Source of the DNA: M3007 sp044350425
GTDB lineage: Bacteria > Bacteroidota > Bacteroidia > Chitinophagales > Saprospiraceae
Direction of reading: 5' to 3'
Length of the DNA: 64,000 nucleotides
Assembly: GCA_044350425.1 (NCBI GenBank)
Contig: JBILHS010000002.1
Coordinates: forward strand, 55,507 to 119,506
Position numbers and translations under genes: made by a program. Each line of letters starts with the position of its first letter. Position 1 is the first letter of the stretch. The notes under the pieces are model-generated. The model was not told the origin of the DNA. It saw nothing but the letters and a program-made list of their open reading frames with translations, and ran no database searches. Positions 42,867 through 52,106 of the stretch are shown one piece after another.

Positions 42867-43910
42867 ATGCAGCATTTCGCTTGGAAAATTTTGACGCTTA
42901 CATTGCTCCTGACTTATTGCAAAAATGCAGCAAATTCTGAAGATCAAGGTATTGTCACGGTAAAACCGGTTTCACTTCGGGAGGAACCCACTGAAAAAAG
43001 CCGTGAATTAGCCCTGCTTCAAGCGGGCGAAGCCTTGGTTGACCTGGGTGAAACAAGCACTTCTGAGTCGCAGATCATGGTTGGGGGACAGGTTTATCAA
43101 ACGCCCTGGATAAAAGTGAAAACCCCCGATAAGCAAACTGGATGGGTCCTCGCATGGGCCTTGAAGCCTGTAGGTCATCAAACGGATTGGTTGATGCAAA
43201 AACGGATCGATTGCTATTTTGGGAAATCAATTGCTGTGCGACGAAATCTGTTGATGCAAAGCTTTGAAAAAGCCGAGACAGCAGAATCCATTTTCGGAGC
43301 ATGGCGCACCACCACTGCTTTGCGGGATACCGTTTTAGTACTGCTTGATCAACGCCCTGAAGCCGATGTCAAACTTCAATATAGTTGGTTGAAGGAGCTT
43401 CTGCCGGGATTTATTTTTCAAAAATCAGAAACAGGCAGCCGTTCGCTCCTCTTTGCCAACTTTGAGATCTGGCAAGAAAAGGCGCTAAAAACAAAGGGCT
43501 TAGCGGATGACGTATTTTTTGAAACCTGCTTCATGGCCTTTCCGAATGATCATATTGAATCATTTTATCCGGCATGGAAATTCCAATTATCGGAAATTGA
43601 ATCTGCAAGTCAACTGGGGGCTGGAATACACTTGAAAATGCTGCAAAAAATTGATCTTGCCATGGAAGCCGGATCTCTTTTCGCGCCGTTATTGGCATCC
43701 TTTAAAGACCAGCTTTTAGAAGATATTTTTGATGAGGGGGTTTCTTATTGGCAGTCTCAGGATAAAATCCTGGCTGAACTGGATCAAATCATTGCGGATG
43801 CTCCAAAATGCCTTAACCCGCAGGAACTGGAGTCTTTGACTATTCGGCAAAAAATGTTTCAGGATCCGGTCGGAAATGACATAAAAGTCAATTTAAGAAG
43901 CGGAAAATAG
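42867..43910 (+). CDS. Lipoprotein with bacterial SH3 domain
   Basis: 347 aa from ATG 42867 (MQHFAWKILTLTLLLTYC, lipobox Cys18). Residues about 30-100 form an SH3b domain (VKPVSLREEPTEKSRELALLQAGEALVDLGE...WIKVKTPDKQTGWVLAWAL), a fold that often binds cell-wall peptides. The remaining 240 residues are helical, without a known domain. Likely on the inner face of the outer membrane. Followed by a terminator shared with the convergent tail-fibre gene. Confidence 0.78.
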   Translation: MQHFAWKILTLTLLLTYCKNAANSEDQGIVTVKPVSLREEPTEKSRELALLQAGEALVDLGETSTSESQIMVGGQVYQTPWIKVKTPDKQTGWVLAWALKPVGHQTDWLMQKRIDCYFGKSIAVRRNLLMQSFEKAETAESIFGAWRTTTALRDTVLVLLDQRPEADVKLQYSWLKELLPGFIFQKSETGSRSLLFANFEIWQEKALKTKGLADDVFFETCFMAFPNDHIESFYPAWKFQLSEIESASQLGAGIHLKMLQKIDLAMEAGSLFAPLLASFKDQLLEDIFDEGVSYWQSQDKILAELDQIIADAPKCLNPQELESLTIRQKMFQDPVGNDIKVNLRSGK

Positions 43911-43913
43911 GAA

Positions 43914-43956
43914 AAAATAGTGCCGGAATGATTCAACATCATCCCGGCACTATTTT
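43914..43956. terminator. Bidirectional terminator
   Basis: The stem AAAATAGTGCCGGGATGAT-type (one mismatch) has A-run and T-run flanks and lies between the convergent SH3 lipoprotein and tail-fibre genes. Confidence 0.85.
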
Positions 43957-43976
43957 GTACAATGCTCGTCAAAAAA

Positions 43977-46900
43977 TTATTTCTCGCCGACCAATTTCTC
44001 TAAACGTGACAAACGCGCTTCAAGAATTTCGGTCCGGGAACGAAGCGCTTCATTCTCCTTTTTCAGGCCTTCTAATTCAGCTTGTTGCTCCTGAATTGCT
44101 TTTACGGCCAGAACACTTAAGCCGCTGTAGTTGATGTTCAGGTATTCTATTCCGTTCTTTGGATTGGTCACTTGTCCAACCAATTCAGGAAACAAGGCTT
44201 GCATATCCTGTGCAATGAAGCCGATGGAATGTTTGGAATCTGCGGATTCGGCCGTGTACCGATAAGTCATCGGTTGAAGTTTCATCATTCTACTCAATAC
44301 ACTGGTAGAGATCGCGGAAAGGTCAGTTTTTAAACGGCTGTCAGACAATTGCATGTAGGCTCCATTGGGTAAGAAAACACCTGCAGGGCCGGCCAGTGAA
44401 CTGTTCAAAAGCACGAGACTGCCATTTCCAGGGTCTGCAGAAAACTCCCAGAAGTTGCCATTGTTTTGGTTGTGAAGCAATAAACCGCCTTCTTTTTGTA
44501 GAATCCGCAGGCTTGCATTGGTCGGGTTTGCTTCCCCGATTCCAACGTAACCGTTGAGGCCATTAGCAACTACTGCCTGAAAGCCATTGGGCACCAGAGA
44601 TACACTGGATGCGTCATTGGTCCCGAAAGAAAGTGAAGCATTGGACATCCGGGCATACCCTGGAGCGCCTGCAGTTGGAGCAAAAGAAATGCTCGGGGTA
44701 TTTCCTTGCAACCTGACTGACTCGCCATTGCCTACAATATGAAGACGGGCTACAGGCACGGCAGCACCGATCCCAACATTACCAAGGCCGGTCACAAGGG
44801 CCGGTCCAGCATCCGAAGTGAAGAATCCACCGGCTCCGGCACTGGATTGTGCAGAAATAGCAGGCAGGTTGCCTCCTGTCTGAACAAATCTGCCTGCTTC
44901 GTTGGCTGCATCGCCATTGATTACCTGCAATTTTCCAGTAGTGTTGACATTGGTTCCAATCAGTACATTGCCCGTATTGACGTTAAAAATATGGTTGCCC
45001 AACTTGTCCCAATCATCACTTCCAGAACCCAGGAGCGGACCAAGATCCACCGTATTGCCATTTGAAATTTCTAAAACGGATCCGGTCAGCGACAAGTTTT
45101 GCAACTCGTTGTTGTTGCTTAAGTCACCTGTATTTGTTATAACATTACCTGCGAGGCTAATGCCATTGCCGGCGGTATAAGTGGTGCCAACCGGGAGATT
45201 CACAGAATTTCCGTTAGAAATGCTCAACACATTGGCAGCAATGGAAAGGTTTTGAAATTCATTGGTATTGCTTAAGTCACCGGTATTGGTGATGGTATTT
45301 CCAGTCAGATTGATCCCGGCGCCAGCGTTGTAGGTTGGGCCGACAGGCAGGTTAACAGCATTGCCGTTTGAAATGCTCAAAACATTGCCTGCAATGGCAA
45401 GGTTCTGCAATTCATTGGTTGGATTGCTGTCGGCGTCCCCAGAATTATTGATCACGAAATTGGGCGATGCACCTGTAATCTGTATGCCTGCACCCGCAGC
45501 GTAATTATCACCGGCACCTCCACTGCTATCCGCAGCAGGGAGCCAGGTGGCGCCGTTCCATTTCAGCACTTGACCATTGAGCGCATTCATGTTGTCTATT
45601 TTGTCGCCAGTAACTGCCTGGTTAGCGATATCCACCGTGTTGATGGTACCATTGACTATTTTTGCAGAGGTGACCGCATCATTGGCCAGCTTAGCGGTAT
45701 TCACAGCACCATCTGCGATTTTAGCGGTCGTTACCGCGTTGGCGGCCAGGTCTACCGTGGTTACAGCGCCATCCAGAATTTTTGAAGACCCTACTGCGTC
45801 GTCCGCTATTTCCACATTGGTTACAACACCTGGCTTGATTTGTAAATTGCTGAAAAGACCAATTACATCGCCATTTGCCTGCGTGGCTGTTGTAACGTCA
45901 TCGGCTCCATTGGTATCGCCCGTGTTTGTAATGGTAAAAGTGGGCGCACTGCCAGTAATGCTGATTCCAGCTCCGTTGCTCAACGCTACATTACCAGAAT
46001 CGTCGGCTGCCGGACCCCAGGTGTTACCATCCCATTTGAGTATCTGCCCAAATGCAGCACCCATATTGGCGAGTTTGGGCGCCGTTACAGCGTCGTTGTT
46101 CAATTCAGTAGAGGTTACAACATTAGGTTTCAATTGGAGATTGTTGTAAGTACCACTTACATCGCCATCATGCGCGGCAAACAAGGTTACATCATTGCTG
46201 GGATCGGTATCGCCCGTATTGTTTACCGTAAAGTTATTGAAGCCGTTCGTGACGACATTAATTCCAGTACCGCTGTTGATGCCAACAGCTCCCGGCTGAA
46301 CAATTACTTTTTCAATTTTCGTTATGCGTCCTTGAGCGTCTACCGTAACTACCGGTATTTCAGTCGCGCTGCCGTGGGTGCCTGCTATTACCCCTGTATT
46401 GGTCAGACTAATGGTGCCGGTAGAGGTGACCGGTCCTCCTTGAAGGCCCACTCCGGTATTCACTTGCGTCACCGTGCCTCCGCCTGTTCCAGTCCCTTGC
46501 AGATCATCGGCGGGTGTCCAGGCGCTGCCATTCCATTTCAGAATTTGGCCTGACTGCGCCCCTTGCTGTGCAAGGCCGATGGGGTTGTTGGCCAATCCGT
46601 TTCCGGTCAACCCATTATTGGTAAAAGCGGTTTGAGCACCCCAGTTGTCACTGCCGCCGCCATTTTGAGCATACAGGGCGTACGGCACACTAAGGAGTTC
46701 AGAGTTTCCGATTTCGTCAAAAACGTTTGGAGTCGTTTCCAGCAAAACCGTGATGAATTTGGAACCTGCTCCCCAGTTGATGCCTGCGAAATTATTCACC
46801 TGCGCCTGTCCACGGCCAATAATGAGGTTTACGAGGCCAAAGTCATTGGTTGAACCAACGTGTTTTTCCTGATAATCCACCGCGCCGTTTGGACTGCCAC

Positions 46901-47066
46901 TGCGTATGGAAAAAAGCAAGGTCACCGTTTGATTGGTGACCGGATCACCTGTTTGGTTATTGCGCACAATGCATTGATAGTTAATGCCTTGGGGTACGTT
47001 TTGGGCAGCAATGTGTAGTACCATTGCGACCAGAAACAAAAAAGAGAGGAGAAAACGCTTTTTCAT
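43977..47066 (-). CDS. Secreted tail-fibre-like protein with C-terminal S74 chaperone domain
   Basis: 1029 aa from ATG 47066 (MKKRFLLSFLFLVAMVLHIAAQ, signal peptide). An N-terminal domain (PQGINYQCIVRNNQTGDPV...SVPYALYAQ) typical of Bacteroidota surface proteins is followed by long Gly/Asn/Thr-rich repeats. These include three 51-residue repeats of the type NELQNLSIAGNVLSISNGN...ITNTGDLSN (about 45050-45425) and a run of (A)KIADGAVNTAKLANDAV-type short repeats. The C-terminus is an intramolecular chaperone/auto-peptidase S74 domain (SDSRLKTDLSAI...HSIGFIAQDMQALFPELV) plus a coiled coil. In phage fibres this domain drives trimerisation and then cleaves itself. Likely a trimeric surface fibre. 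Follows a small T9SS-tagged gene. Confidence 0.85.
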   Translation of the reverse strand: MKKRFLLSFLFLVAMVLHIAAQNVPQGINYQCIVRNNQTGDPVTNQTVTLLFSIRSGSPNGAVDYQEKHVGSTNDFGLVNLIIGRGQAQVNNFAGINWGAGSKFITVLLETTPNVFDEIGNSELLSVPYALYAQNGGGSDNWGAQTAFTNNGLTGNGLANNPIGLAQQGAQSGQILKWNGSAWTPADDLQGTGTGGGTVTQVNTGVGLQGGPVTSTGTISLTNTGVIAGTHGSATEIPVVTVDAQGRITKIEKVIVQPGAVGINSGTGINVVTNGFNNFTVNNTGDTDPSNDVTLFAAHDGDVSGTYNNLQLKPNVVTSTELNNDAVTAPKLANMGAAFGQILKWDGNTWGPAADDSGNVALSNGAGISITGSAPTFTITNTGDTNGADDVTTATQANGDVIGLFSNLQIKPGVVTNVEIADDAVGSSKILDGAVTTVDLAANAVTTAKIADGAVNTAKLANDAVTSAKIVNGTINTVDIANQAVTGDKIDNMNALNGQVLKWNGATWLPAADSSGGAGDNYAAGAGIQITGASPNFVINNSGDADSNPTNELQNLAIAGNVLSISNGNAVNLPVGPTYNAGAGINLTGNTITNTGDLSNTNEFQNLSIAANVLSISNGNSVNLPVGTTYTAGNGISLAGNVITNTGDLSNNNELQNLSLTGSVLEISNGNTVDLGPLLGSGSDDWDKLGNHIFNVNTGNVLIGTNVNTTGKLQVINGDAANEAGRFVQTGGNLPAISAQSSAGAGGFFTSDAGPALVTGLGNVGIGAAVPVARLHIVGNGESVRLQGNTPSISFAPTAGAPGYARMSNASLSFGTNDASSVSLVPNGFQAVVANGLNGYVGIGEANPTNASLRILQKEGGLLLHNQNNGNFWEFSADPGNGSLVLLNSSLAGPAGVFLPNGAYMQLSDSRLKTDLSAISTSVLSRMMKLQPMTYRYTAESADSKHSIGFIAQDMQALFPELVGQVTNPKNGIEYLNINYSGLSVLAVKAIQEQQAELEGLKKENEALRSRTEILEARLSRLEKLVGEK

Positions 47067-47207
47067 AAATTTGTAAATCGGTTTGGAATGAATGGTTGGA
47101 TTAGGGTGTAGTTGAAAAGGCAACAGCTTGGGGAATGTGGCAGTGTGGAAGCATTTGAACCTGCGTGACCAGATTCATACCCTTCAAAAATGTTTATAGA
47201 TGGAGTT

Positions 47208-47711
47208 TTATAAACGAACCAGACGTAAGACGGCAGAAGCCTGCGAAGCAGGGTCTTGTAAGACAATAAAATACACGCCTGGAGGCCAGGTGGAAGCATC
47301 AATAACCGACCCTTCCGGGCTTGCGAGAATTTGATTTTCGATCATTGGTCTGCCTAAAAGATCAAAAGCGGTGGCCAGCAGATCCCCTTTTTTTTCAGGG
47401 GAAAAGCGAAGCACGGCAAAGCCATCTGTAGGGTTTGGAAACAGGCTCATACCCCAGCCTGCAAGATCTGAGGTGCCGACAAAACTCGTGCCACAGGGGT
47501 CTGGCTGGTGAAAGCCCTGAGTGACGGCATGACCAGCTCCAATCAGGGTTTGAGTAAACGGTTCACCGATCGTCCAGGCGATGTACCGGTTGCCTTGAAT
47601 GCCCTGCCCCCCGGAGGAAGCCATTACATTCATGCAAACATCAAACTGCTGTGCTGCGGAGGAAAAATGGAGAAAAGTGGAAAGCATAAAGAGTAATAAG
47701 AATCGGTTCAT
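47208..47711 (-). CDS. Small T9SS sorting-domain protein
   Basis: 167 aa. Signal peptide (MNRFLLLFMLSTFLHFSSA). A compact module follows with SSGGQGIQGNRYIAWTIGEPFTQTL...VTQGFHQPD, which recurs in Bacteroidota next to tail-fibre genes. The last about 80 residues (MSLFPNPTDGFAVLRFS...LLGRPM...PPGVYFIVLQ) are a type A T9SS sorting domain. It lies 141 bp upstream of the tail-fibre gene in the same direction, so the two are probably coexpressed surface components. The partner role is inferred. Confidence 0.82.
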   Translation of the reverse strand: MNRFLLLFMLSTFLHFSSAAQQFDVCMNVMASSGGQGIQGNRYIAWTIGEPFTQTLIGAGHAVTQGFHQPDPCGTSFVGTSDLAGWGMSLFPNPTDGFAVLRFSPEKKGDLLATAFDLLGRPMIENQILASPEGSVIDASTWPPGVYFIVLQDPASQASAVLRLVRL

Positions 47712-47860
47712 GTAAATCAGTTGTGGTGATTAAAAAAATGGCACGAACAAATAGTTCGCAGGATACTATGCAGGAAGGTAATCGTAACAGCAAAAACCTA
47801 GCCACAGTACCTTTACAGAATGTCGGATTTTTGTCATTCAGGCGTATTTGGAAGAATGAG

Positions 47861-47868
47861 TACTTTTG
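47861..47868 (+). promoter_or_regulatory. -7 box (TACTTTTG) for the NTF2-like gene
   Basis: TACTTTTG lies 27 nt before the ATG at 47895 and supports that start. Confidence 0.45.
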
Positions 47869-47894
47869 AGGCACTCAAACGTTTTTATCCCAGT

Positions 47895-48332
47895 ATGGTC
47901 ACACTCAGAAATTTCCCCCTCTGCTTTTTGATGCTTTTTGCCTTTACGAAGCTTTGTGCGCAATCCAAAAGTACGCAAAAAGTACTTGAAAACGAAATCC
48001 ATCGGTTTGCAGCGATGACCCGTGCTGACACTAACTTGCTGCGCCCATTCCTGGCGGATGAATTAGTCTACATACACTCCAATGCTCTAAAGGAAAACAA
48101 GCAAGAACATTTGACTGCTATAGCCTCCAAACAACTGGTTTACGAGAAAATGGAGCGTGAAGCTGCTTCGGTCCGCTTTTATGGCAGAACTGCTTTAGTA
48201 AATGGCACCATAAAGGTCCGGGGTATCCTGAACAGCACTGCTTTTGAGGTTAGGCTTTTGTACCTGGCTGTTTATAGAAAAAAGCATGGGGTTTGGCAGC
48301 TGGTTCATTGGCAGAGTACCAAAAAGGTTTAA
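47895..48332 (+). CDS. Secreted NTF2-like (DUF4440/SnoaL-type) protein
   Basis: 145 aa from ATG 47895, with a signal peptide (LCFLMLFAFTKLCAQ). The mature part is a cone-shaped NTF2-like fold: helix EIHRFAAMTRADTNLLRPFLADELVYIHSNALKENKQEHL, then strands ending YRKKHGVWQLVHWQST, as in DUF4440. Such domains bind small ligands or act as enzymes; no catalytic set is clear here. Probably periplasmic. The upstream frame to 47820 is rejected, as it would read through the -7 box at 47861. Confidence 0.82.
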   Translation: MVTLRNFPLCFLMLFAFTKLCAQSKSTQKVLENEIHRFAAMTRADTNLLRPFLADELVYIHSNALKENKQEHLTAIASKQLVYEKMEREAASVRFYGRTALVNGTIKVRGILNSTAFEVRLLYLAVYRKKHGVWQLVHWQSTKKV

Positions 48333-48445
48333 AAGCCATAACCATAAAGCCACCAGTTTGTTTCAGGAAGCACTTGAATGCGTGTTTAAAATCAATCCAA
48401 ACAAGTCCTAAGGCTAAAGTCCCTGATTAACGAGGAAAGTCTAAC

Positions 48446-48453
48446 TACTTTTG
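48446..48453 (+). promoter_or_regulatory. -7 box (TACTTTTG) for the CcmF-like gene
   Basis: TACTTTTGC lies 23 nt before the ATG at 48476. The rest of the 143-bp gap shows nothing. Confidence 0.5.
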
Positions 48454-48475
48454 CAGCGCAAAACTACTGTCTGAT

Positions 48476-51277
48476 ATGCAATACCTAGGTGAACACCTTC
48501 TTCCCGGCCAACTGGGGCATCTGTGCGTTGTGCTGTCCTTTGTGGCTGCACTTTTGGCTGCAGTCTCTTATTTCATCGCTACCCTGAAGCGTTCCACTAC
48601 TCAATATTTGAGTTGGCGCAACTTAGGTCGTTTTGCTTATCTTTTTCATGGTCTGGCAACCTTTGGCATCATAGGCATGCTTTTCTGGGTGCTAACCGGT
48701 AAGATGTACGAATACCAGTATGCCTGGGCCAATATTTCTGACGATCTGCCTACCCGCTATGTATTCTCAGCCTTCTGGAAAGAACAGCAGGGAAGTTTTT
48801 TGCTTTGGAGCTTCTGGCATATTATTCTTGGTATAGTGTTGATGGTACGTGCAGGAAAATGGGAAACCCCGGTCCTGGCAGTCATCGCTTTGGCGGAGGC
48901 GCTGATCGCCTCTATGCTTTTAGGGCTGTATTTTGATGAATTCCGTTTCGGCGCCAGTCCATTTGACCTGTTGCGGGATGTAATGGATGCTCCGATCTTC
49001 AATCAGGCGGATTACTTGGACAAGGTGAAAGGAAACGGACTTAATCCGCTACTCCAAAACTATTGGATGACGATCCACCCGCCCACCTTATTTCTTGGTT
49101 TTGCCAGTACGATCATTCCATTTGCCTATGCCATCTCCGGTTTATGGCTTCGGGAACATAAAGAATGGTTGAAACCGGCGCTTCAGTGGGCGCTTTTTTC
49201 CGGAGCCATTCTAGGCACCGGTATTCTCATGGGCGGGGCCTGGGCTTACGAAGCCCTTTCCTTTGCGGGCTACTGGGCCTGGGATCCGGTTGAAAATACT
49301 TCTCTGGTTCCCTGGCTGGTTATGGTGGCAGGTATACATACTAATCTGATTGCACGCGCCACAGGCTATTCCATCCGTAGCACTTATGGGTTCTACCTGT
49401 TGTCCTTCATCCTTATATTATATTCCACTTACCTTACCAGAAGTGGGATACTAGGGGATACTTCGGTACATTCATTTACCGAAATGGGCCTTGGCCTGCA
49501 ATTGATCCTCCTAATGATCGTATTCTCTCTGATGGGATTGTTGCTCTGGATCTTTCGTTACAAAGACGTGCCGGAAATAAAAACGGAGGAAAAAACCACC
49601 AGTCGTGAATTCTGGATGTTTATCGGTTCTTTGGTTTTGTTGTTTTCCGCGCTTTTGATGACTGGTGCAACCTCCCTTCCGGTTTGGAACAAGATCGCTA
49701 AGTATTTCAATCCGGAATACATTGGCGCTGCGCTCAAAGACCCGGTGGAACACCACAATCGCTACCAACTTTGGATCGCCGTTTTCATCGGGCTGCTTAC
49801 GGGTGTAGCGCAGTGGATGCGTTACAGTGAGCGAAATTGGACGATTCAAGCACGCAATTTTGCCATACACTTCGGAATTGCAGCCCTGGGTGCAGCTGGA
49901 CTTACCCTGCTCAATTCACTTTGGATAGATGTAAATGCCTGGCAGTTGTTTGCCTTCTTATTTGCAGGTATGTTTACATTAGTGGCAAATATGGATTATT
50001 TGCTCTCTGTTTTGAAAGGCAACATAAAGCTCGCAGGATCAGCGGTATCTCACATGGGGTTTGGATTATTGCTCCTGGGTATTTTAAGTACTGGTTTGGG
50101 TAAAGACTGGATCTCTGTTAATGCCTTTGCCATGGATGGTTTGATCGAAGGGGCGGATGATGAGGCACTCCGTCGAAGCGTGATCCTCATGAAGGATGCC
50201 CCCATGCCTATGCGAGGGTTTACTTCTACTTACACCAAAGATACCCTGGAACGCCAAACACGCACTTTTGAAGTCAATTTTCAGCGTCGGGATAGTTCTG
50301 GAAATTTCACCGGAGAAAACTTCAGCCTGTACCCCAATGTGATGTATGATCGCCAGTTTTCGAAGGTGGTGGCAAACAATCCGTCTACACAGCACTACTG
50401 GAATTATGATGTTTTCACGCTGGTCTCTTCACTTCCTAAGGCCGAACTTGACCCGGAATTTGCGAAACAGCAGGAAGATAGTCTCCAGTATGTGCAATAC
50501 AATGCAGTGGTGGGCGATACCATTTTTACAAAAAAGCATTATCTGGTGGTAGAGGCGGTTACCAAAATACCACAGCATCCTGAATACAAGGCAGAAAAAG
50601 GGGACCTGGCGGTTGGACTTAAACTCCGTGCCTATGCGCTGAATGACCTCAAAGCTTACCCGGTTGCCCCGATGCTTTATATCAGACTTGGTAAAGGTGG
50701 GTTCTCTTTACATTCTGATGTGGGACCATTGCAAATGAAGGTCCGCTTGAATGAGGCTTCCATGGACCATATCTTTAAATCAGAAGAGGTCTTAAAATAT
50801 ACTAATTTTGATTTGAAAGAGGGGGGCGCTTTTGAGTATAAAGGGTATAAGATCCGATTTGCAAACGTGATTAAAGAGGTGCAACACCCTTCCTATGCGC
50901 CTGAGCCAGGTGATATTGCAGTTGCGGCGGGAATGGAGATCACCGCACCCAATGGAAGTACTGCGACGGCGGCACCGGTTTACCTGATCCGCAACAACCA
51001 GCCCTTTAGCCTGAAGGACGAGGCGCCTGCTTTAGGCCTTCATTTCAGGTTTGAAAACATCGATCCAAAAGCGGGTGTTCTGACCATTGGAGTGGCAGAT
51101 ACTCCGGAAGACGCAGCCGGGATACCTGTTGAAATTGCCGAAGATGCAGCGCGCTCGGATTACATCGTTTTAGAAGCCATTATTTTTCCAGGAATCAATC
51201 TGGTTTGGATTGGAAGTATCATGATGTTGTTGGGGCTCGCAATTGGCCTTTGGAGACGATTTTCGACTCAATTATAG
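48476..51277 (+). CDS. CcmF-like cytochrome c assembly protein
   Basis: 933 aa, with about 15 membrane spans and a periplasmic domain of about 330 residues before the last span. The haem-handling WWD motif is present (GGAWAYEALSFAGYWAWDPVENTSLVPWL), with conserved histidines in the flanking loops (TIHPPTLFLGF, AGIHTNLIA, DTSVHSFTE). It should ligate haem to apocytochrome c on the periplasmic side as part of system I. The other ccm genes (ccmB, C, E) are not in this window, so the gene is split from them. The start at ATG 48476 is well supported by the -7 box. Confidence 0.9.
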   Translation: MQYLGEHLLPGQLGHLCVVLSFVAALLAAVSYFIATLKRSTTQYLSWRNLGRFAYLFHGLATFGIIGMLFWVLTGKMYEYQYAWANISDDLPTRYVFSAFWKEQQGSFLLWSFWHIILGIVLMVRAGKWETPVLAVIALAEALIASMLLGLYFDEFRFGASPFDLLRDVMDAPIFNQADYLDKVKGNGLNPLLQNYWMTIHPPTLFLGFASTIIPFAYAISGLWLREHKEWLKPALQWALFSGAILGTGILMGGAWAYEALSFAGYWAWDPVENTSLVPWLVMVAGIHTNLIARATGYSIRSTYGFYLLSFILILYSTYLTRSGILGDTSVHSFTEMGLGLQLILLMIVFSLMGLLLWIFRYKDVPEIKTEEKTTSREFWMFIGSLVLLFSALLMTGATSLPVWNKIAKYFNPEYIGAALKDPVEHHNRYQLWIAVFIGLLTGVAQWMRYSERNWTIQARNFAIHFGIAALGAAGLTLLNSLWIDVNAWQLFAFLFAGMFTLVANMDYLLSVLKGNIKLAGSAVSHMGFGLLLLGILSTGLGKDWISVNAFAMDGLIEGADDEALRRSVILMKDAPMPMRGFTSTYTKDTLERQTRTFEVNFQRRDSSGNFTGENFSLYPNVMYDRQFSKVVANNPSTQHYWNYDVFTLVSSLPKAELDPEFAKQQEDSLQYVQYNAVVGDTIFTKKHYLVVEAVTKIPQHPEYKAEKGDLAVGLKLRAYALNDLKAYPVAPMLYIRLGKGGFSLHSDVGPLQMKVRLNEASMDHIFKSEEVLKYTNFDLKEGGAFEYKGYKIRFANVIKEVQHPSYAPEPGDIAVAAGMEITAPNGSTATAAPVYLIRNNQPFSLKDEAPALGLHFRFENIDPKAGVLTIGVADTPEDAAGIPVEIAEDAARSDYIVLEAIIFPGINLVWIGSIMMLLGLAIGLWRRFSTQL

Positions 51278-51481
51278 CCAATTCTAGACGAATAATGTCT
51301 GAAATGTAAGATTGGCGCGGTATTGGACGTTTATCACTTGCGGAACCTGAATGCCTGGCTGCTGTTAAACTTTTGCAAACCGGACGGGTAGGGTAAACGA
51401 GGGGTTTTTGAAGCACTCTACTTTTGTACCAAGTTATATAAAATCATCCATTCTAAAACTATCACCTTCAATACTTCAAGC
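51278..51481. other. 204-bp gap with promoter box (TACTTTTG, 51419-51426)
   Basis: It lies between the CcmF-like and DUF1573 genes. The only feature seen is TACTTTTG at 51419-51426 on the plus strand, 56 nt before the ATG at 51482, so the DUF1573 gene probably has its own promoter. Confidence 0.45.
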
Positions 51482-52030
51482 ATGGAAAGGAATAAACAAG
51501 TTCAGATCGGCCTGCTCGCATTGCTCGCTGTTCTGTTGGTCGCTAACCTCGTTGGCGGCGGCTTCAAAAGTTGGTTCGGCCAATCAGAAGCAGAAAAAAT
51601 CTATGAATCAGCGGCTGCGATCAACGCTGGAAATCAATCTGGCAATATCCCGGGTACCAATGTGAATGTGGAACCAGTGGCTGCTGGTCCGGCAACCACC
51701 ATCCAATACGAGCAGCCAGTATTTGATTTCGGCGCCGTAGATGAAGGTGAAATTGTTAAGCACGCTTATGTATTCAAAAATACAGGCACTGAGCCACTCG
51801 TGATCAGCAACTGCAAGGGTTCTTGCGGATGCACAGTGCCCACCTGGCCTAAAGAGCCGATACCACCAGGTGGTACGGGTGAGATCAAGGTTGAGTTTAA
51901 CTCTAAAGGCAAGCCTGGTCCACAAAGTAAGCGCGTAACGGTGACGGCTAATACTACGCCTACTGAAACCTTTATCGAGATCAAGGGTGAGGTTAGAGGC
52001 AAAGAGCAGCCAGCTGCAAAAGGTCAATAA
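51482..52030 (+). CDS. DUF1573 (Ig-like) protein, membrane-anchored
   Basis: 182 aa. One N-terminal transmembrane helix (residues 8-24), a low-complexity linker, then a DUF1573 domain (about 75-172): FDFGAVDEGEIVKHAYVFKNTGTEPLVISNCKGSCGCTVPTWPKEPIPPGGTGEIKVEF. The conserved cysteines (NCKGSCGC) are kept. The domain has an immunoglobulin-like fold and is common in secreted Bacteroidota proteins. Function unknown. Closed by a strong hairpin at 52054-52089. A second DUF1573 gene lies at 57682-58116. Confidence 0.88.
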   Translation: MERNKQVQIGLLALLAVLLVANLVGGGFKSWFGQSEAEKIYESAAAINAGNQSGNIPGTNVNVEPVAAGPATTIQYEQPVFDFGAVDEGEIVKHAYVFKNTGTEPLVISNCKGSCGCTVPTWPKEPIPPGGTGEIKVEFNSKGKPGPQSKRVTVTANTTPTETFIEIKGEVRGKEQPAAKGQ

Positions 52031-52053
52031 TAAAATTCTGCCAAGATATCATT

Positions 52054-52089
52054 CAAGGGCCTGACAACGTACACGTTGTCAGGCCCTTG
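52054..52089 (+). terminator. Terminator after the DUF1573 gene
   Basis: A 15-bp stem CAAGGGCCTGACAAC / GTTGTCAGGCCCTTG with a 6-nt loop. The U-tract is short, so it may act as a hairpin attenuator ahead of the thioesterase gene 18 bp downstream. Confidence 0.7.
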
Positions 52090-52106
52090 TGCTAATAAAA
52101 ATCTAC

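Noticed and set aside
45570..46553. Long plus-strand frames (up to 190 codons) across the tail-fibre gene
   Set aside because: They arise from the repetitive, biased codon use of the real minus-strand gene and show no domain.
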